A stretch of DNA of 64,000 nucleotides from Coenobita brevimanus (GCA_032717465.1 CM064713.1:13960203-14024202); one strand, 5' to 3'. Numbered from the stretch's first letter, positions 10,604 through 21,587 are shown. Notes: a model not told the origin generated them from the letters alone. Program-made: numbers and translations.

Positions 10604-11163
10604 CGAAGCAGGCCAAGAACTCAGTCAAAACACACACACACACCTCACACACACAACCACTCAAACAGCACAAACAAACAAAAAACAACAAAAGTGGCCT
10701 AGGTCCCTACAGTGACGGGCAACCTATGCTCCCCGCCCTCTAAAGGGCGATGGGAGGCCCCGCCACTGCCCCTTTCGGGTCTTCCCTAATCTAACAGAGC
10801 CGCCCTCCCCGCCTCCTATAACCAGGCCCTAAAGGCCCCCCTTCATGGAAGTGCCCTAACGGCACCCCTTCAGGGTTCGGCGTCGTACTACGGTGAGGGA
10901 CACTAACGGCAGGCCAAAAAAAAAAAAAAAAAAAAAAAAAACACCCACACACACAGTCACAAACACACACACACTCCCACTCACACCCAGGCAATCGGAG
11001 ACTAAGTCTCAGAAAAAACCTGGAAAACAGAAAAAATTCTTCCTCAGTGCCAGGGACTAAGTCTAAAACAGGCAAAAAACGAGGAAAACAGGCGAAACTC
11101 TCCACGAGTGAATGAACCAGAAATCGGCCAGACCTCCTCACCCGACAGAGTCTGAGCTAGGAG

Positions 11164-11176
11164 TGCACTACCGAAT
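11164..11176. repeat. TSD, right copy, of the I-type LINE
   Basis: Exact copy of 4718-4730. The CR1-like reading frame resumes immediately after it. Confidence 0.93.
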
Positions 11177-11270
11177 GAAATAGTGTGTGCCAAAACAATT
11201 CACAAATTTAAGGATATGTACGATAAATATGGTTTAAGACACGGGACAGTACGAGCTGGACTCATTCCTG

Positions 11271-11317
<47 letters not shown>
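11177..11317 (+). pseudogene. CR1-like fragment, 3' remainder, with CA tail
   Basis: Continues the frame cut at 4730: NEIVCAKTIHKFKDMYDKYG, a typical CR1 polymerase C-terminus. It runs into a CA microsatellite at 11278-11317 that marks the 3' end of the element. Joined to 4283-4730 it makes about 0.6 kb of CR1 3' end. Confidence 0.85.
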
Positions 11318-11318
<1 letters not shown>

Positions 11319-11646
11319 GGGAATGCAGCAGCCCTGCTCTGACCTTGACCATGTTACACTGACCTTGAACCTTGATCTGTAACCTTTACCTTTGATGGAT
11401 GTGCAGGAAAATCAAACTTCTTCCCAGACCCATACATACACCATGTCATCATCTTGGACAATTTTATCATTTAACACACACGGCTTGGCGATAAATCTAT
11501 GGTTTGCCTGTTTTCTGTGATTCGTTCCATTTATACCTTAATTTCCGTTTGAAACGACCTATATTTTTTTTAATACCTCCCCTCCCCAACCCGAAACGAG
11601 TGAGTTACAAACCATATTAGGCATTAACCTACCCTGACCCCACTTG
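11318..11646. other. Gene-free stretch
   Basis: Contains repeated TGACCTTGA-like words that continue on the far side of the hAT-like insertion (12441 onward, ACCTTGACCCC). No coding signal. Confidence 0.6.
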
Positions 11647-12433
11647 TAGGCTTGCCAACCACCTGAACTACAAATCCAGGAGATCGTACATAAACATCAC
11701 AAAATAGGGATGCATCCTAAGTGCAACTGCAATTTCTTTTGTTTCTTGTTAGTGCACTGTGACTGAAATAATGTGATCACTCGCTGATCACTACAGGCTG
11801 GTTTATATACTTTATATATTAAGGTAAAACAAACTTTTTACTATAAAAATATAAACGGGAATAAATATACTAATTCCTGAAATAGAGAAACTTTTATTTG
11901 AAGGTGTAAGAGTAGACGAAAACAAACTATAGAAAATCAGTGTCAAAGGACAACTTTCTTAACACTGTGAATACCATGTCTACATTTTTCAGGGAAGAAA
12001 GTATGTATGCTGGGTTACATCACTCATGTTTCCTTAAATAAAAAAAAAAAAATAGATTGGAGGATTGCATCAGCACACTTGCGACTGCTATTATTCGTGA
12101 CACGTCACACCTGGCGGGAGTAGGTTTGGTAACTGACGACGGGACTGGATGGACTAGGGTTCAGCAGCTGATCCGTCTCCACCAGCTATCCTGTGCAGAA
12201 GGTGTACACTTACCTCGTCCATTGCTGTCTCTTCTGTCACGTTTCGTGTTACATTACGTTTAGAAAATAATTACATATCAAGTTAATTAAAGTGCTACAC
12301 TGTTACTGCATTTTACTGAAAACAGAATATATTTTTCTACGATTCCGGGAGATTAGAAATCCATTTCGGGAGACGGGAGCTTATACAAGAATCCGGGAGA
12401 TTTCTGGCGAATCCAGGAGGGTTGGCAAGCCTA
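11647..12433. mobile_element. Non-autonomous hAT-like DNA element
   Basis: About 787 bp bounded by inverted ends TAGGCTTGCCAAC (left 11647, right reading inward from 12433). It is flanked by CCCACTTG at 11639-11646 and CCCACTTA at 12434-12441, an 8-bp TSD with one mismatch. An 8-bp TSD with TGCCAAC-type ends is characteristic of hAT. Subterminal repeats of the form CCGGGAGA and ATCCAGGAG are seen near the right end and once near the left. There is no transposase frame, so it must have been mobilised in trans. Confidence 0.75.
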
Positions 12434-12441
12434 CCCACTTA

Positions 12442-13180
12442 CCTTGACCCCGATCAGTTCAACCTTAACCCTAACAAATGACGGCCTTACCTTAGTTATC
12501 GGCTTCACATTCCTGAAAAACAAGAGCAGGAATGGGAGAGCATCTGTTACTGCCAAGGCCACGGCCACAGTGGCCAGCAAGGCAGCACCTCAGCCGCTGA
12601 TTGGCTGGAGTAAATCACGTGACTCACCCTGACCCACAACTGGCTAGTTTAAAAAATGTTGCTTCTCAGTTATTATCGATTTTCTGCGGAAGGGCCATAA
12701 GGGATCAAAGTGTTTGCGCTGGTGAGATCTGACTACAGACCATCCAAAAATAAAAATATCCGTCCGGGCTGAAACGAGAGCAGACCTAATCTTGATCCAA
12801 ATAGCAACTGACACTGAGGTACTTTCCTAATACATACATACATACATACACACATACAAAAAAAAACAGCTAAATCACAATAGCTATCCCTTGACGTGGC
12901 TAATAATGACCATCAGCACAAAATATTGCATTGTCCCTCGTCTGGCCACTGTAGGTTGTCTTGTGAAGCGTTAGGGATCACTGACACGATCAGTGTCGGT
13001 GTCGGAGCATGTTTTGGAACCCTATTACCGGTGCTCGGGTAGTGATGGTGTGAAGGACAACACTGAACCAGCAAACCTTCCCGGCCAGCCACATGCACCA
13101 GCCTAATAGTTGCATTGCCACCCGCCTGGGTTGCTGCCACACCCCACCCAGGCGCCACCCTTTCACACACACTCCGTTAT
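12442..13180. other. Gene-free stretch
   Basis: Contains a CATA repeat near 12830-12858 and an A-tract. The short minus-strand frames at 12913-13241 are unconvincing. No element recognised. Confidence 0.55.
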
Positions 13181-13275
13181 CTTGTTTTAGTGGAGCAGGT
13201 AAATGCAGTTTTTCAAGAGAATCAGGCAAATGGTGATACAAGCACCAAATTTGGCATGGTAATTCTCAAATGATT

Positions 13276-13532
13276 ACTATAGTCTATTTGACTGACCTGT
13301 GCACCTGAGATGTATGGGACAAGTAGGGTGTGACCTCTTCAGCTACGGAAATTATTCCATATTTAATCTGGCTGCTGGTATTGAAGGCATTTTAATAATA
13401 TACATATATATGTATTAAAATAAGAAGAGGTGTAGATTTAAATCATCGGCGGCCAATCAGCAGCCGCGATTCAAACACACTCTACTTGCCCCATACTTCT
13501 GAGCTGCACAGGTCAGTCAAATAGGGTATAGT
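13276..13532. mobile_element. Fold-back (palindromic) insertion in the left inverted repeat
   Basis: Arms 13276-13332 and 13476-13532 are inverted copies, about 50 of 57 positions matching by hand alignment, with a 143-bp middle. Both begin ACTATA. The right inverted repeat of the large unit lacks this segment, which shows it is an insertion. No coding capacity; MITE-like. Confidence 0.65.
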
Positions 13533-14130
13533 CAAGTCTGCCTGATTAGCCATTTGAAAATCCATGATGGCGGCCATTATTCAAGATGGCAGCCATATTG
13601 ACCTTCAAAAGTTTATTTTTCTTATAGATATTGATGTAGTTGGTCAATCTGAATGATCATGGTGTCGATATGCATGTTTTCAAGCATGCTCAGATGATTT
13701 TTTTATAGCTTTAAGTCCATTGAAACATTTATATCAACATAAAATAACACTTTTAGTTTAAAAAAAAGAAAAAAAAGAACTTACTAAAAATAAGAGTACT
13801 CACTATTAGCACTGATTCCTGTGGCTTCTCCTGACAGTACATCATTGTGCATTTACTGCTGTTCACATAGGCAGCTGCAGAGTGCTGAGCAGGAAAGTCC
13901 AGAGTGAAAGCCTTTGTAGGTATAGACTGTAGCACCAGTCGAGCAGGGCAGTACTCCCGAGGTGGATGGAAAGCTGATGACAGGGAGTGCTGGAGCTCCC
14001 GTTTCATCAGCCCTCAGGACCAGTTCCTGACCATCCCCCTTTGCTGAACTTTTTCAGTGTCTCAGTTACACAGAGAGTAGGCCAGCATGCTCTCCAGTAC
14101 AAATTTCTCTATCTATCTTCACCAAACTAC

Positions 14131-17100
14131 ATGCACAGTACACACTACACTTCCTATTCAAAATTTACCAAAATGGCGTCAATTCCCCCAGCCTCGGAGT
14201 CCCCAGGGGGGGGGACCATAAATGCCCCCGCCATCTGCCCCTCTCCCGGTGACGACTCGAGGTGCCTGGAACCACTGTCTGACTCTCTTCTTCTTCATTT
14301 CTGCAACATTCGCGGCCTTTCATCTAACTTTCGCTCTGTTGAGCACCACCTCTCCTCCTCTAAACCTCACCTTCTTTTTCTAACGGAGACTCAGCTGTCT
14401 GAGGCAACTGACAGCAAACCCTTTTCTGTATCCTCCTACTTTCTCTATACTCATTTCAAAGCCAAAGGTGGCTGTTGTGTATACATACGCAACGACTTAT
14501 CTTGCTCTCGTGTTCCTGAACTTGATTCTTCTGAATTCTCCACTCTCTGGCTTCGGCTTTCCTGTCATTCTCTGACTAAATATATCTGTGCTGTTTACTT
14601 ATCCCCTAATTCTACTGACTATCAAAAATTCTTTGACTATCTTACTTCTACGATGGAACACATTCTGTCCATTTCTCCTTTCTCTGAAATCTCCATTCTT
14701 GGAGATTTCAATGTTCACCACCACCTTTGGCTCTCCTCTCCTTTCACGGATCCACCTGGTGAACAAGCCTACATCTTTTCTATCCTTAATGACCTAGAGC
14801 AACTTGTACAGCACCCTACCCGTATCCCTGACCGCCTTGGAGAGAGCTCCAACATACTTGACCTCTTCCTCACAACTAATCCTTCTGCTTACTCTGTTAA
14901 TCTTTTCTCTCCGTTGGGCTCCTCCGATCACAACCTTATTACCTTAACTTGTCCTATCGCTCCAGTACGGCCTGCGGACCCTCCAGGGAAACGTCGTCTC
15001 TGGCATTTTGGAGCTGCGGACTGGGAGGCCCTCAGGCAGTACTTCTTTGATTTTCCCTGGAATGATTATTGCTTCCATGGCCGTGAGCCATCTGAGTGTG
15101 CCTTGCGCATTACGGAGGTTATTCTCTCGGGCATGGAAGCATACATTCCTTTCTCATATCCTTTGACTAACGCAAGAAAGCCTTGGTTTAATCACGCTTG
15201 TTCTAATGCTGTCCGCAACAAGGAGAAGGCCTACAAAAGGTACCGGAGCCAACCCACCCCTGAATCACATAATCTTTACGTTTCTGCCCGGAATCGTGCT
15301 AAGTCTGTTCTTCGCTCTACTAAAAATAATTTCATCCATACTAAATGCTCTCAACTCTCCAACTTGAATTCTTCCCGCTCCTTCTGGCACCTTGCCAAAA
15401 ATCTTTCTAACAACTTTACCTCATCATCCTTCCCTCCTCTTTTCTACTCTGATGGTTCTGTAGCTATTTCTTCTACTGATAAAGCAGATCTCTTCGCACA
15501 GACTTTCTCCTCCAATTCCACCTTAGACGATTCCAGTGCAATTCCTCCATCACTTCCCCCCTCTGACTTCCTCATGGCTGACATTAAAATTTCTTCAGTT
15601 GATGTATTTTCTGCCATTACTGGCCTCAGTACTAACAAGGCATATGGGCCTGATGGGGTCCCTCCTGTTGTTCTCAAAAACTGTGCTTCTGTGCTTACAC
15701 CCTGCCTAGGCAAACTATTTCGCCTTTGTCTGTCAACTTGTACCTTTCCTTCTTGCTGGAAGTTTGCTCTCATTCAGCCAGTCCCAAAGAAGGGTGACCA
15801 CTCCCAACCCTCCAACTATCGTCCAATTGCTTTAACGTCCTGTATTTCAAAAGTTTTCGAGTCAATTCTTAATAAAAAAATTTTAAGGCATCTTTCCTAT
15901 CACAACCTTCTTTCCGATCGTCAGTATGGGTTCCGTCAGGGACGCTCCACTGGCGATCTTCTCACCTACCTTTCAGATTCCTGGTCATCCTCCTTTCGGG
16001 CCTTTGGCGAAAGCTTTGCCATTGCACTTGACATCTCAAAGGCTTTCGATCGAGTCTGGCATAAATCTTTAATTTCCAAACTGCCCTCCTACGGTTTCTA
16101 TCCTTCTATCTGTACCTTCATCGCTAGCTTCCTTTCTGGTCGTTCTATAGCTGCTGTCGTAGACGGCCATCGTTCTTCTCCTAGATCTATCAACAGTGGT
16201 GTTCCTCAGGGCTCTGTCCTATCACCAACTCTCTTCCTTTTATTCATCAATGATCTTCTAAGCTGTACATCTAACCCTATCCACTCATACGCTGATGACT
16301 CCACCCTTCACCTTTCCATTCGGTTCCCGCAACGCCCATCTCAACAGTTACTTCAAGAAACAAGGGATGAGGCTATGGCACACCTAATGTCTGACTTGGC
16401 TCATATCTCTGACTGGGGTAAAAATAATATGGTTGTCTTTAATGCTTCTAAGACTCAGTTCTTACACCTATCAACCCGACAAAATCTTCCACAGGTATAC
16501 CCACTAATGTTTAATAATATTCAGATTAATCCTGCATCATCCTTGAACATGCTTGGGGTTTCATTTACTCGGGACTTATCTTGGAAAGATCATATTACAT
16601 CTCTTGTAAAATCTGCTTCCAAGAGATTGGGTGTGCTAAGCCGACTCCGCTCTTTCTTCACCCCTGCACAATTGTTGACTCTATACAGGGGTTTTATCCG
16701 CCCCTGTGTGGAGTACAACTCTCATGTGTGGGGAGGCTCCCCACATACAGCTCTTCTCAATAGGGTGGAGTCAAAGGCTTTTCGTCTCATTAACTCTCCT
16801 CCTCTTACTGACTCCCTTCAACCTCTGTCTCTTCGCCGCACTGTTGCATCTTTATCTCTTTTCTGTCGCTACTTTAATGGTCACTGCTCCTCTGAACTGT
16901 CTGCTTGCATTCCTCCACTTCTACGACGGGCGCGTAGCACCCGTCTGGCAGCAAACTCTCATCCCTTTTCTGTCCAACTCTCTAATGCAAGAGTTAACCG
17001 TTACTCCCAGTCTTTCATTCATGCAACAGGTCAGCTCTGGAACTGTCTCCCTCTGTCTGTATTTCCTCCTGCCTATGATCTCCAGTCTTTCAAACGCAGT

Positions 17101-17133
17101 GTGTCCAGGCATCTCAAAATGATCGGATCTTGA
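14131..17133 (+). CDS. Intact Jockey/CR1-type LINE ORF: endonuclease and reverse transcriptase
   Basis: Open from 14131 (first ATG) or 14173 ([13 protein letters not shown], my preferred start because it precedes the low-complexity leader; 986 residues) to the TGA at 17131. Domains: APE endonuclease ([41 protein letters not shown]), RT ([82 protein letters not shown] at 16288-16299), then the usual C-terminal region ([13 protein letters not shown]). No RNase H follows, so Jockey/CR1-like rather than I-like. A 3' A20 tract (17220-17239) ends the copy. No ORF1 is visible upstream, so the copy is 5' truncated or belongs to a single-ORF family. It sits inside the minus-strand HAFTGCD gene. It is the only uninterrupted EN-RT frame in the window and may be recent. 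Confidence 0.9.
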   Translation: MHSTHYTSYSKFTKMASIPPASESPGGGTINAPAICPSPGDDSRCLEPLSDSLLLHFCNIRGLSSNFRSVEHHLSSSKPHLLFLTETQLSEATDSKPFSVSSYFLYTHFKAKGGCCVYIRNDLSCSRVPELDSSEFSTLWLRLSCHSLTKYICAVYLSPNSTDYQKFFDYLTSTMEHILSISPFSEISILGDFNVHHHLWLSSPFTDPPGEQAYIFSILNDLEQLVQHPTRIPDRLGESSNILDLFLTTNPSAYSVNLFSPLGSSDHNLITLTCPIAPVRPADPPGKRRLWHFGAADWEALRQYFFDFPWNDYCFHGREPSECALRITEVILSGMEAYIPFSYPLTNARKPWFNHACSNAVRNKEKAYKRYRSQPTPESHNLYVSARNRAKSVLRSTKNNFIHTKCSQLSNLNSSRSFWHLAKNLSNNFTSSSFPPLFYSDGSVAISSTDKADLFAQTFSSNSTLDDSSAIPPSLPPSDFLMADIKISSVDVFSAITGLSTNKAYGPDGVPPVVLKNCASVLTPCLGKLFRLCLSTCTFPSCWKFALIQPVPKKGDHSQPSNYRPIALTSCISKVFESILNKKILRHLSYHNLLSDRQYGFRQGRSTGDLLTYLSDSWSSSFRAFGESFAIALDISKAFDRVWHKSLISKLPSYGFYPSICTFIASFLSGRSIAAVVDGHRSSPRSINSGVPQGSVLSPTLFLLFINDLLSCTSNPIHSYADDSTLHLSIRFPQRPSQQLLQETRDEAMAHLMSDLAHISDWGKNNMVVFNASKTQFLHLSTRQNLPQVYPLMFNNIQINPASSLNMLGVSFTRDLSWKDHITSLVKSASKRLGVLSRLRSFFTPAQLLTLYRGFIRPCVEYNSHVWGGSPHTALLNRVESKAFRLINSPPLTDSLQPLSLRRTVASLSLFCRYFNGHCSSELSACIPPLLRRARSTRLAANSHPFSVQLSNARVNRYSQSFIHATGQLWNCLPLSVFPPAYDLQSFKRSVSRHLKMIGS

Positions 17134-17214
17134 ATTTGGCTCTCAATTGTATGTTGTTTTTCTCTTGGAGGGAACTATTACTGCGGGCTCATGGCCTTTG
17201 GTTCCTTCTTCCTC

Positions 17215-17239
17215 GCATTAAAAAAAAAAAAAAAAAAAA
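17215..17239 (+). terminator. Poly(A) end of the Jockey/CR1-type LINE
   Basis: A pure A tract following GCATT, 80 bp after the ORF stop; it marks the 3' end of the insertion. Sequence of the interrupted minus-strand gene resumes directly after. Confidence 0.8.
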
Positions 17240-18360
17240 TCTCTGGTTGCAGTCTTTCTTACAGGAACATTTGGTCAGCTCCTGACAGTATGTCGCAATC
17301 GGGGGAAGAGTCGTTCAAAGTATCTGCCATGCCTCTCCCTCTGCATCCATCTCCAGTTGACGGGACTGTTGGTTTCTGGATTGGAGATTGTTGCCTAACC
17401 CCAGATACCAGCCTGGAAGGCAGCCCGCTCTGCAAATACCTTAAGGGCTGCCTGGGTTGGTGGAATGGAGTCATATGATCTCAGCGTGCGGCACAAGATA
17501 TTTAGTCTTGCCTCATCTACACCAGTGGCTGCACTAGATCTGTCGTACATGAAGGCAACAAATCTGTCCAGCTTCTGCAGGTCAGCATCAGCAACTGTTG
17601 TTGAACATTGGCTGAGTTTGGCGAATGTTTCTGAAACGTCATCACAGACATTCCTTGTGTGCCATGCAACTTTCCTTTCCCACGGAAGCCAGACAGCGTC
17701 ACAGCCAGTGAAAGCATGAAAGTATAGGACCCCACTAGCTCTCTTAAGCCCTATCGCAGAAACTACATCATGAACTGCAATCCATCGATGACTGGCTCCT
17801 TGGCCAAAGGCAATACACTTGTTATCAAGACCAAGCTCCTGTAGTGATGGCAGTGCTGATACTGCTATGACGACCACGTCAGTGTCATTGGCTTTGATGA
17901 CGAGGGACTTGCTACCATCAATTGCTACATCCAAGCATGCTCAAATATTTATGTGTCTGCTTCCTCATGACAGCATGCAGCCACAGCTTCTAGGGACTTC
18001 TCTGTGTTGCTAACGGCATCTCCTTTTGTCACAACCACCGTGCTTGTCGTCTGTGTTTCACACATTTTCTCCCCGAGAAAATGGAATAGTTCTGTCTTGT
18101 TTTTGTCATCTCACAGAAAGCTTCTCCAGTTTTGGGGAGTCTTACTGGTCCCTGTAACTCTTCTCCTGATCCCGTGTCCTCGTTTCGACCTGGTTTCAGA
18201 CTTCAGACTTAACTTTTTGTACACATCAAACACTACATCCACCCTATTGTATTTGGCACCATAGAATTCCACTTTGGGCAGGATGTCTTCTCTGGCATAG
18301 ACATCAAAAGTCCTTGAGGTGCGTGGAGGCAGGGCATTGATCAGTGCTGAGCCATGATTT

Positions 18361-18392
<32 letters not shown>

Positions 18393-20772
18393 CCGACTCT
18401 GGGCATAGGCTTCACAGCCTGCTATCAAGGCCCAGCAGTCCTTCTACATACCATACACCTCTACATGTCACCACTTCGGCGCTAACACCCACCGTCCATA
18501 TTGAATACATGCTAGGGCTGTCTCATACAGGACTGGTGTATTGGTATTAGCGGGGGTATTTTTACGACATGTCGGCGGGTCTTCTGGTAGATCAGTAAAG
18601 CCTGATTTAATGAAATTCAAATCCTTAAACTGTTCCCTGCCCCAGTCGGGATTTGAACCTGGGTCCGTTAGGACCGCACGATGATGGCACCTCCATGTGA
18701 TTCTCTCTCTCTCTGCAGCATTCACTTTTGCTTGAAGAATTTCAGCCAGCTGTGACTTCTGACATGCATGAAGCTTGCCATTGTCACTGAGGGAGACAGG
18801 AGCTGACTGGTTCTCATGCTTGAAGAATTCTTGCAAGTCACACTGTCTGTTCTGACTGGAGATGAAGAGTCGCGAGAACAGCTGACAGTCATCTTTCAGT
18901 AGGTTTTCTTTGGAACTGCTAACAACATGGTCATGTATGAAGAAGGAGGATCTGTTTTTCTTGACTGGATGGTGGAACAGACGTTTATCTTCATTCCCTA
19001 GTCCCTCTAAGAATGACTGGAATTGCTCTTTTCCTACGTCATGGTGTGACCAACCATTTTAGCAAGATCTGGATCTACAATTCTCTTTGTGTCAAACGCC
19101 AGACTGTCAGATGAATCTTCTTGGAAAGGGTTGCCCATCTCCCGTAGCACCTTGGTATGTGCTTCCACCTTCTCAAAGAAAGACTTCTGTGCACTCTGAA
19201 TCTGTTCATGATGTCGGCTGCTAGTGGTGGCTCCATCTTTTGCACCTCATGCAGCTTCATATCCAGCAACAAGACGATTCACTTCAGGTCCGTCCACCAT
19301 CCACCTTCGAAGTGCTGCTGGATCCTCAGTCAACCCAATTGCTCCTCCATCGCCTTTAATCACTTTATTGTTTTGTTCATTTGCTTGATCAAAAGCAGTG
19401 CCAGAGAACTCTATCTGTTGTGGACAACAAAGTTCCCCTTGTGGAACTCCCTCGCTACCTCTGGATGTTGTTGCTCAAGGCACATCATGTCTCGATGGTG
19501 AATTGGAAGCCATCGGGCATAATTAACATTGTTGTTTGCAAAGAAGTAGGGGTCAACTCTGAGAGTGTTTCAAGGTAGAGTTTGAAATTGTCTTCCCTAA
19601 CTGAGCGGATCAACATGAAGATGGTGAGCTCCACGTCCAGCTCAAGGTTCCAGAATTGGAACTGTGGACTCTCAAGCCTTCGTTGTTTACACCAGTCTTC
19701 GAAGCTCAAAGTTGACCTTTCAGACTCATCACAGCAGTACCCCTGGTATGCCTCCTTCATCAGTTTGTACAAGCTGTATGATGTGATTTGATGTGCTAGT
19801 TTGTCTTAGTTACACTTGGTACAGACAGAAAAGCCTCTTCAGTACCAGATGAAGCCACTCCTGCTTCAACAAGGGAACCAAACCAATCCAACAACTGTAT
19901 TGTAGTAGCGTTCCTAGTGATCTCAGTGCAGCCATCTCTATGTGAAGTCCCCTGAACATAATAACATACTTGTCTTCTCCATACTCAGGCCAATGCCACT
20001 GGATTTGTTTTGTCAGGGAATACAGTGGCTGGTCTGCAGCTGTGACTGAGATCTGACCTGGGTGCAGAAAAGCCACTGTATCACAAACCTTTTCCATGAC
20101 ATGCCTGACGGTTGCCACAGAGTGTGCCTGATCTCGAAGCAGGGGCAGCAGAGACGTAATTCTCACTTCAAATGACTGACTCCTCTTCTGTGCTACACGG
20201 TGAGCTGTCCACGTGATGCAGACTTCATCAGCCACTTCCTCAGCGAGCAAGACCTCTTCCAACCAAGCAAACTCTTCCTGCAGGTGTGGCTGGATTGACT
20301 CAGGTGCTGGCAGTGACTGACGTGCTGCCAAGGGAGGACTGGGATTCTTCATAATATAAGCTGGTCGGACGTTGGTGATTGCCTTTGGAAGCTCATGAAC
20401 TTTCTTGACCATCGTATCTGCATTCCGTCTGAGTAACTCACGCTCCTCACCAGCCTGCTCAGGAATGTTGGAAGATGGACACACTGGTCCATGGAAGGAC
20501 GTTTTGGCCGTAGTCGCAGTGAGGTTGTGGTCAATGTTGTCCACTGCTGGAGTCGTGAACAACTGCTTCCTCAAGACTGGTGGATACACTACTGCATCAG
20601 CTAACTCTGAACCCCATGCTGGGTTGCACAGCAGTGATGCCACCAGTGTGCCCTGGTAGTGCCCGACAATCACTCCCTCACATGCTGAGACCTTTTGCAC
20701 GCAACCCTCACCTAGTTTTGCCCTCGAGCCAGTGAGGTGCACCAGGGTATGGTTGTTGCTGTGTACATGCAA
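17240..20772 (-). pseudogene. Decayed gene of a widespread invertebrate family (HAFTGCD motif)
   Basis: Running on the minus strand, pieces in several frames give, in order: a region with SFHGPV, AWLEEVLLAEEV, SLLPLLRDQAHSVATVRHVM, SVTAADQPLYSLTKQIQWHW and FRGLHIEMAALRSLG (20772-19810); FWNLELDVELTIFMLIRSVR (19772-19485); a stretch with EGGWWTDLK (about 19280); ENQSAPVSLSDNGKL (18836-18720); ALPPRTSRTFDVYARED and TRSKRGHGIRRRV (18360-18111); HEEADTHIFEHA (about 17950); and KANDTDVVVIAVSALPSL, YFHAFTGCDAVW (17934-17395). I recognise this order as one large protein (well over 1000 residues) repeated in many invertebrate genomes, usually unannotated and probably transposon-linked; I do not know its biochemical role. 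Many frameshifts, a SINE at 18.36-18.70 kb, and truncation by the LINE at 17240 make it a pseudogene. Confidence 0.7.
18359..18705 (-). mobile_element. tRNA-derived SINE with poly(A), inside the HAFTGCD pseudogene
   Basis: On the minus strand a tRNA-like head contains GGTTCAAATCCC (B box; + strand 18648-18660) after a CGTGCGGTCCTAACGGACC stem-loop. A body follows, and then an A24 tract (T tract at 18359-18382 on the + strand). The host protein resumes on both sides (AAERERI before, ALINALPP after). CATGG near each end is a possible short TSD. Transcription would be by RNA polymerase III from the internal boxes. Confidence 0.7.
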
Positions 20773-21195
20773 CTTCTAGGAGCCATAGGTGAGCTGGGCC
20801 AGTGATAAGGACCAGTATCAGCAGTCCATGTAAAACATGTGGCTGAATGCTGAAACAAAGGTACTTCCTCTACCCCTAGGACCCTACACCCCATGTTTAT
20901 ATTAGTAGCTGCTGATGTGTACAATGTTGCAAGCCAGCAAGCCATGCACTCAGGAAAAAACATAAAACCAGTCATAAATAAGACAAATATATATACGAGA
21001 GTATCAAAAATAGAAAAAAATCATATGAACGTGCTTGAAAACATACATCAATTTCTATTGTTTAAAAATCATCTTTCGAAGGTCAATTTGGCAGCCATGT
21101 TGAAAAATGGTCGCCATCTTGGATTTCCAAATGGCCAATCAGGCAGATTTAACAAGTAGCCCCTAGGGTATGATCATGCCAAAATTCTTGCTTGT

Positions 21196-21315
21196 ATCAC
21201 CACTTGCTCACTCTCATCTTAAATGTCGGGACCAACTGCCTAGTCCCGGGCTCCTACGCTCTTCATGGGGCAATGTAGGATTGGATGATGGATGGGTGGA
21301 TGGATCACCACTTGC
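21196..21315 (+). mobile_element. 5'-truncated SINE-like copy with perfect 12-bp TSD
   Basis: ATCACCACTTGC occurs at 21196-21207 and 21304-21315. Between them, 96 bp matches in inverse the left part of the repeat at 56455-56550 (ACATTTAAGATGAG block, CAATGTAGGATTGGATGATGG) and ends in a GGAT-repeat tail. The tail next to the TSD shows that this is the 3' end. Removing it restores the right inverted repeat of the large unit. Confidence 0.8.
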
Positions 21316-21365
21316 AAGATTTTTTCATTACCCGCTCTACTATTTATTTCCTGTCCTCCAAGTGC

Positions 21366-21407
21366 CAAACAGACGAGTTGGCAGTCCGTTGCCAACTCGT
21401 CTGTTTG
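21366..21407. repeat. Perfect 18-bp hairpin
   Basis: Two perfectly complementary 18-bp arms, 21366-21383 and 21390-21407, with loop GTCCGT. It lies just outside the right inverted repeat of the 13.2-21.35 kb unit. No T-tract follows, so it is not a simple terminator. Confidence 0.85.
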
Positions 21408-21542
21408 TGGTCCATGAACCTCCTGCCCAGCACTTTGCAATCCACTCACCGGTAACAGGCTCTGTGGCAGTTCCCTACAGTTCAGTGAATCATGGCCATT
21501 TCCGTTAACTTTATATTTCTTTACTTACTAAGAGTTATTATA

Positions 21543-21587
<45 letters not shown>

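Larger units (their letters stand above)
4731..11158 (-). mobile_element. Nearly complete I-superfamily LINE (EN-RT-RNase H), nested in CR1
   Basis: About 6.4 kb on the minus strand between an 18-bp near-perfect TSD. Its 5' UTR (10604-11158) contains an A/T tract and CA-rich sequence; then come ORF1, ORF2, and a short 3' UTR (4731-4855). On the element strand the 3' UTR has an internal T27 tract (4806-4833 on the + strand as A) and ends in a CAA-repeat tail. A simple-repeat tail and an RNase H domain after the RT point to the I/Nimb/R1 group of LINEs rather than Jockey or CR1; the exact clade is my inference. Its base composition is much richer in GC than its surroundings. Confidence 0.9.
13180..21350 (-). 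mobile_element. Large unit bounded by long inverted repeats, carrying the HAFTGCD-type gene
   Basis: Left arm 13180-13260 plus 13533-13700 matches, in inverted order, right arm about 20985-21207 plus 21316-21350. Shared blocks include GTGGAGCAGGTAA / GTAGAGCGGGTAA, GGTGATACAAGC, TTTGGCATG, CTGCCTGATT(A/G)GCCATTTG, AAATCCA(T/A)GATGGCG, TTGACCTTC and GTTTTCAAGCA. The left arm is interrupted by a fold-back element (13276-13532), the right by a SINE with TSD (21196-21315). Inside lies a decayed minus-strand gene (17260-20772) split by an intact LINE. Without the nested insertions the unit would be about 4.3 kb, which fits a DNA transposon. The arms are diverged, so this is an old copy. The superfamily is not known to me. 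Confidence 0.55.

Noticed and set aside
13753..14007. 84-codon minus-strand frame next to the LINE as part of the HAFTGCD gene
   Set aside because: No motif of the family is recognisable in it, so I could not join it to the gene and left it uncalled.
17191..17478. 95-codon plus-strand frame after the LINE poly(A)
   Set aside because: Antisense shadow of the HAFTGCD pseudogene, beginning in the poly(A) tract.
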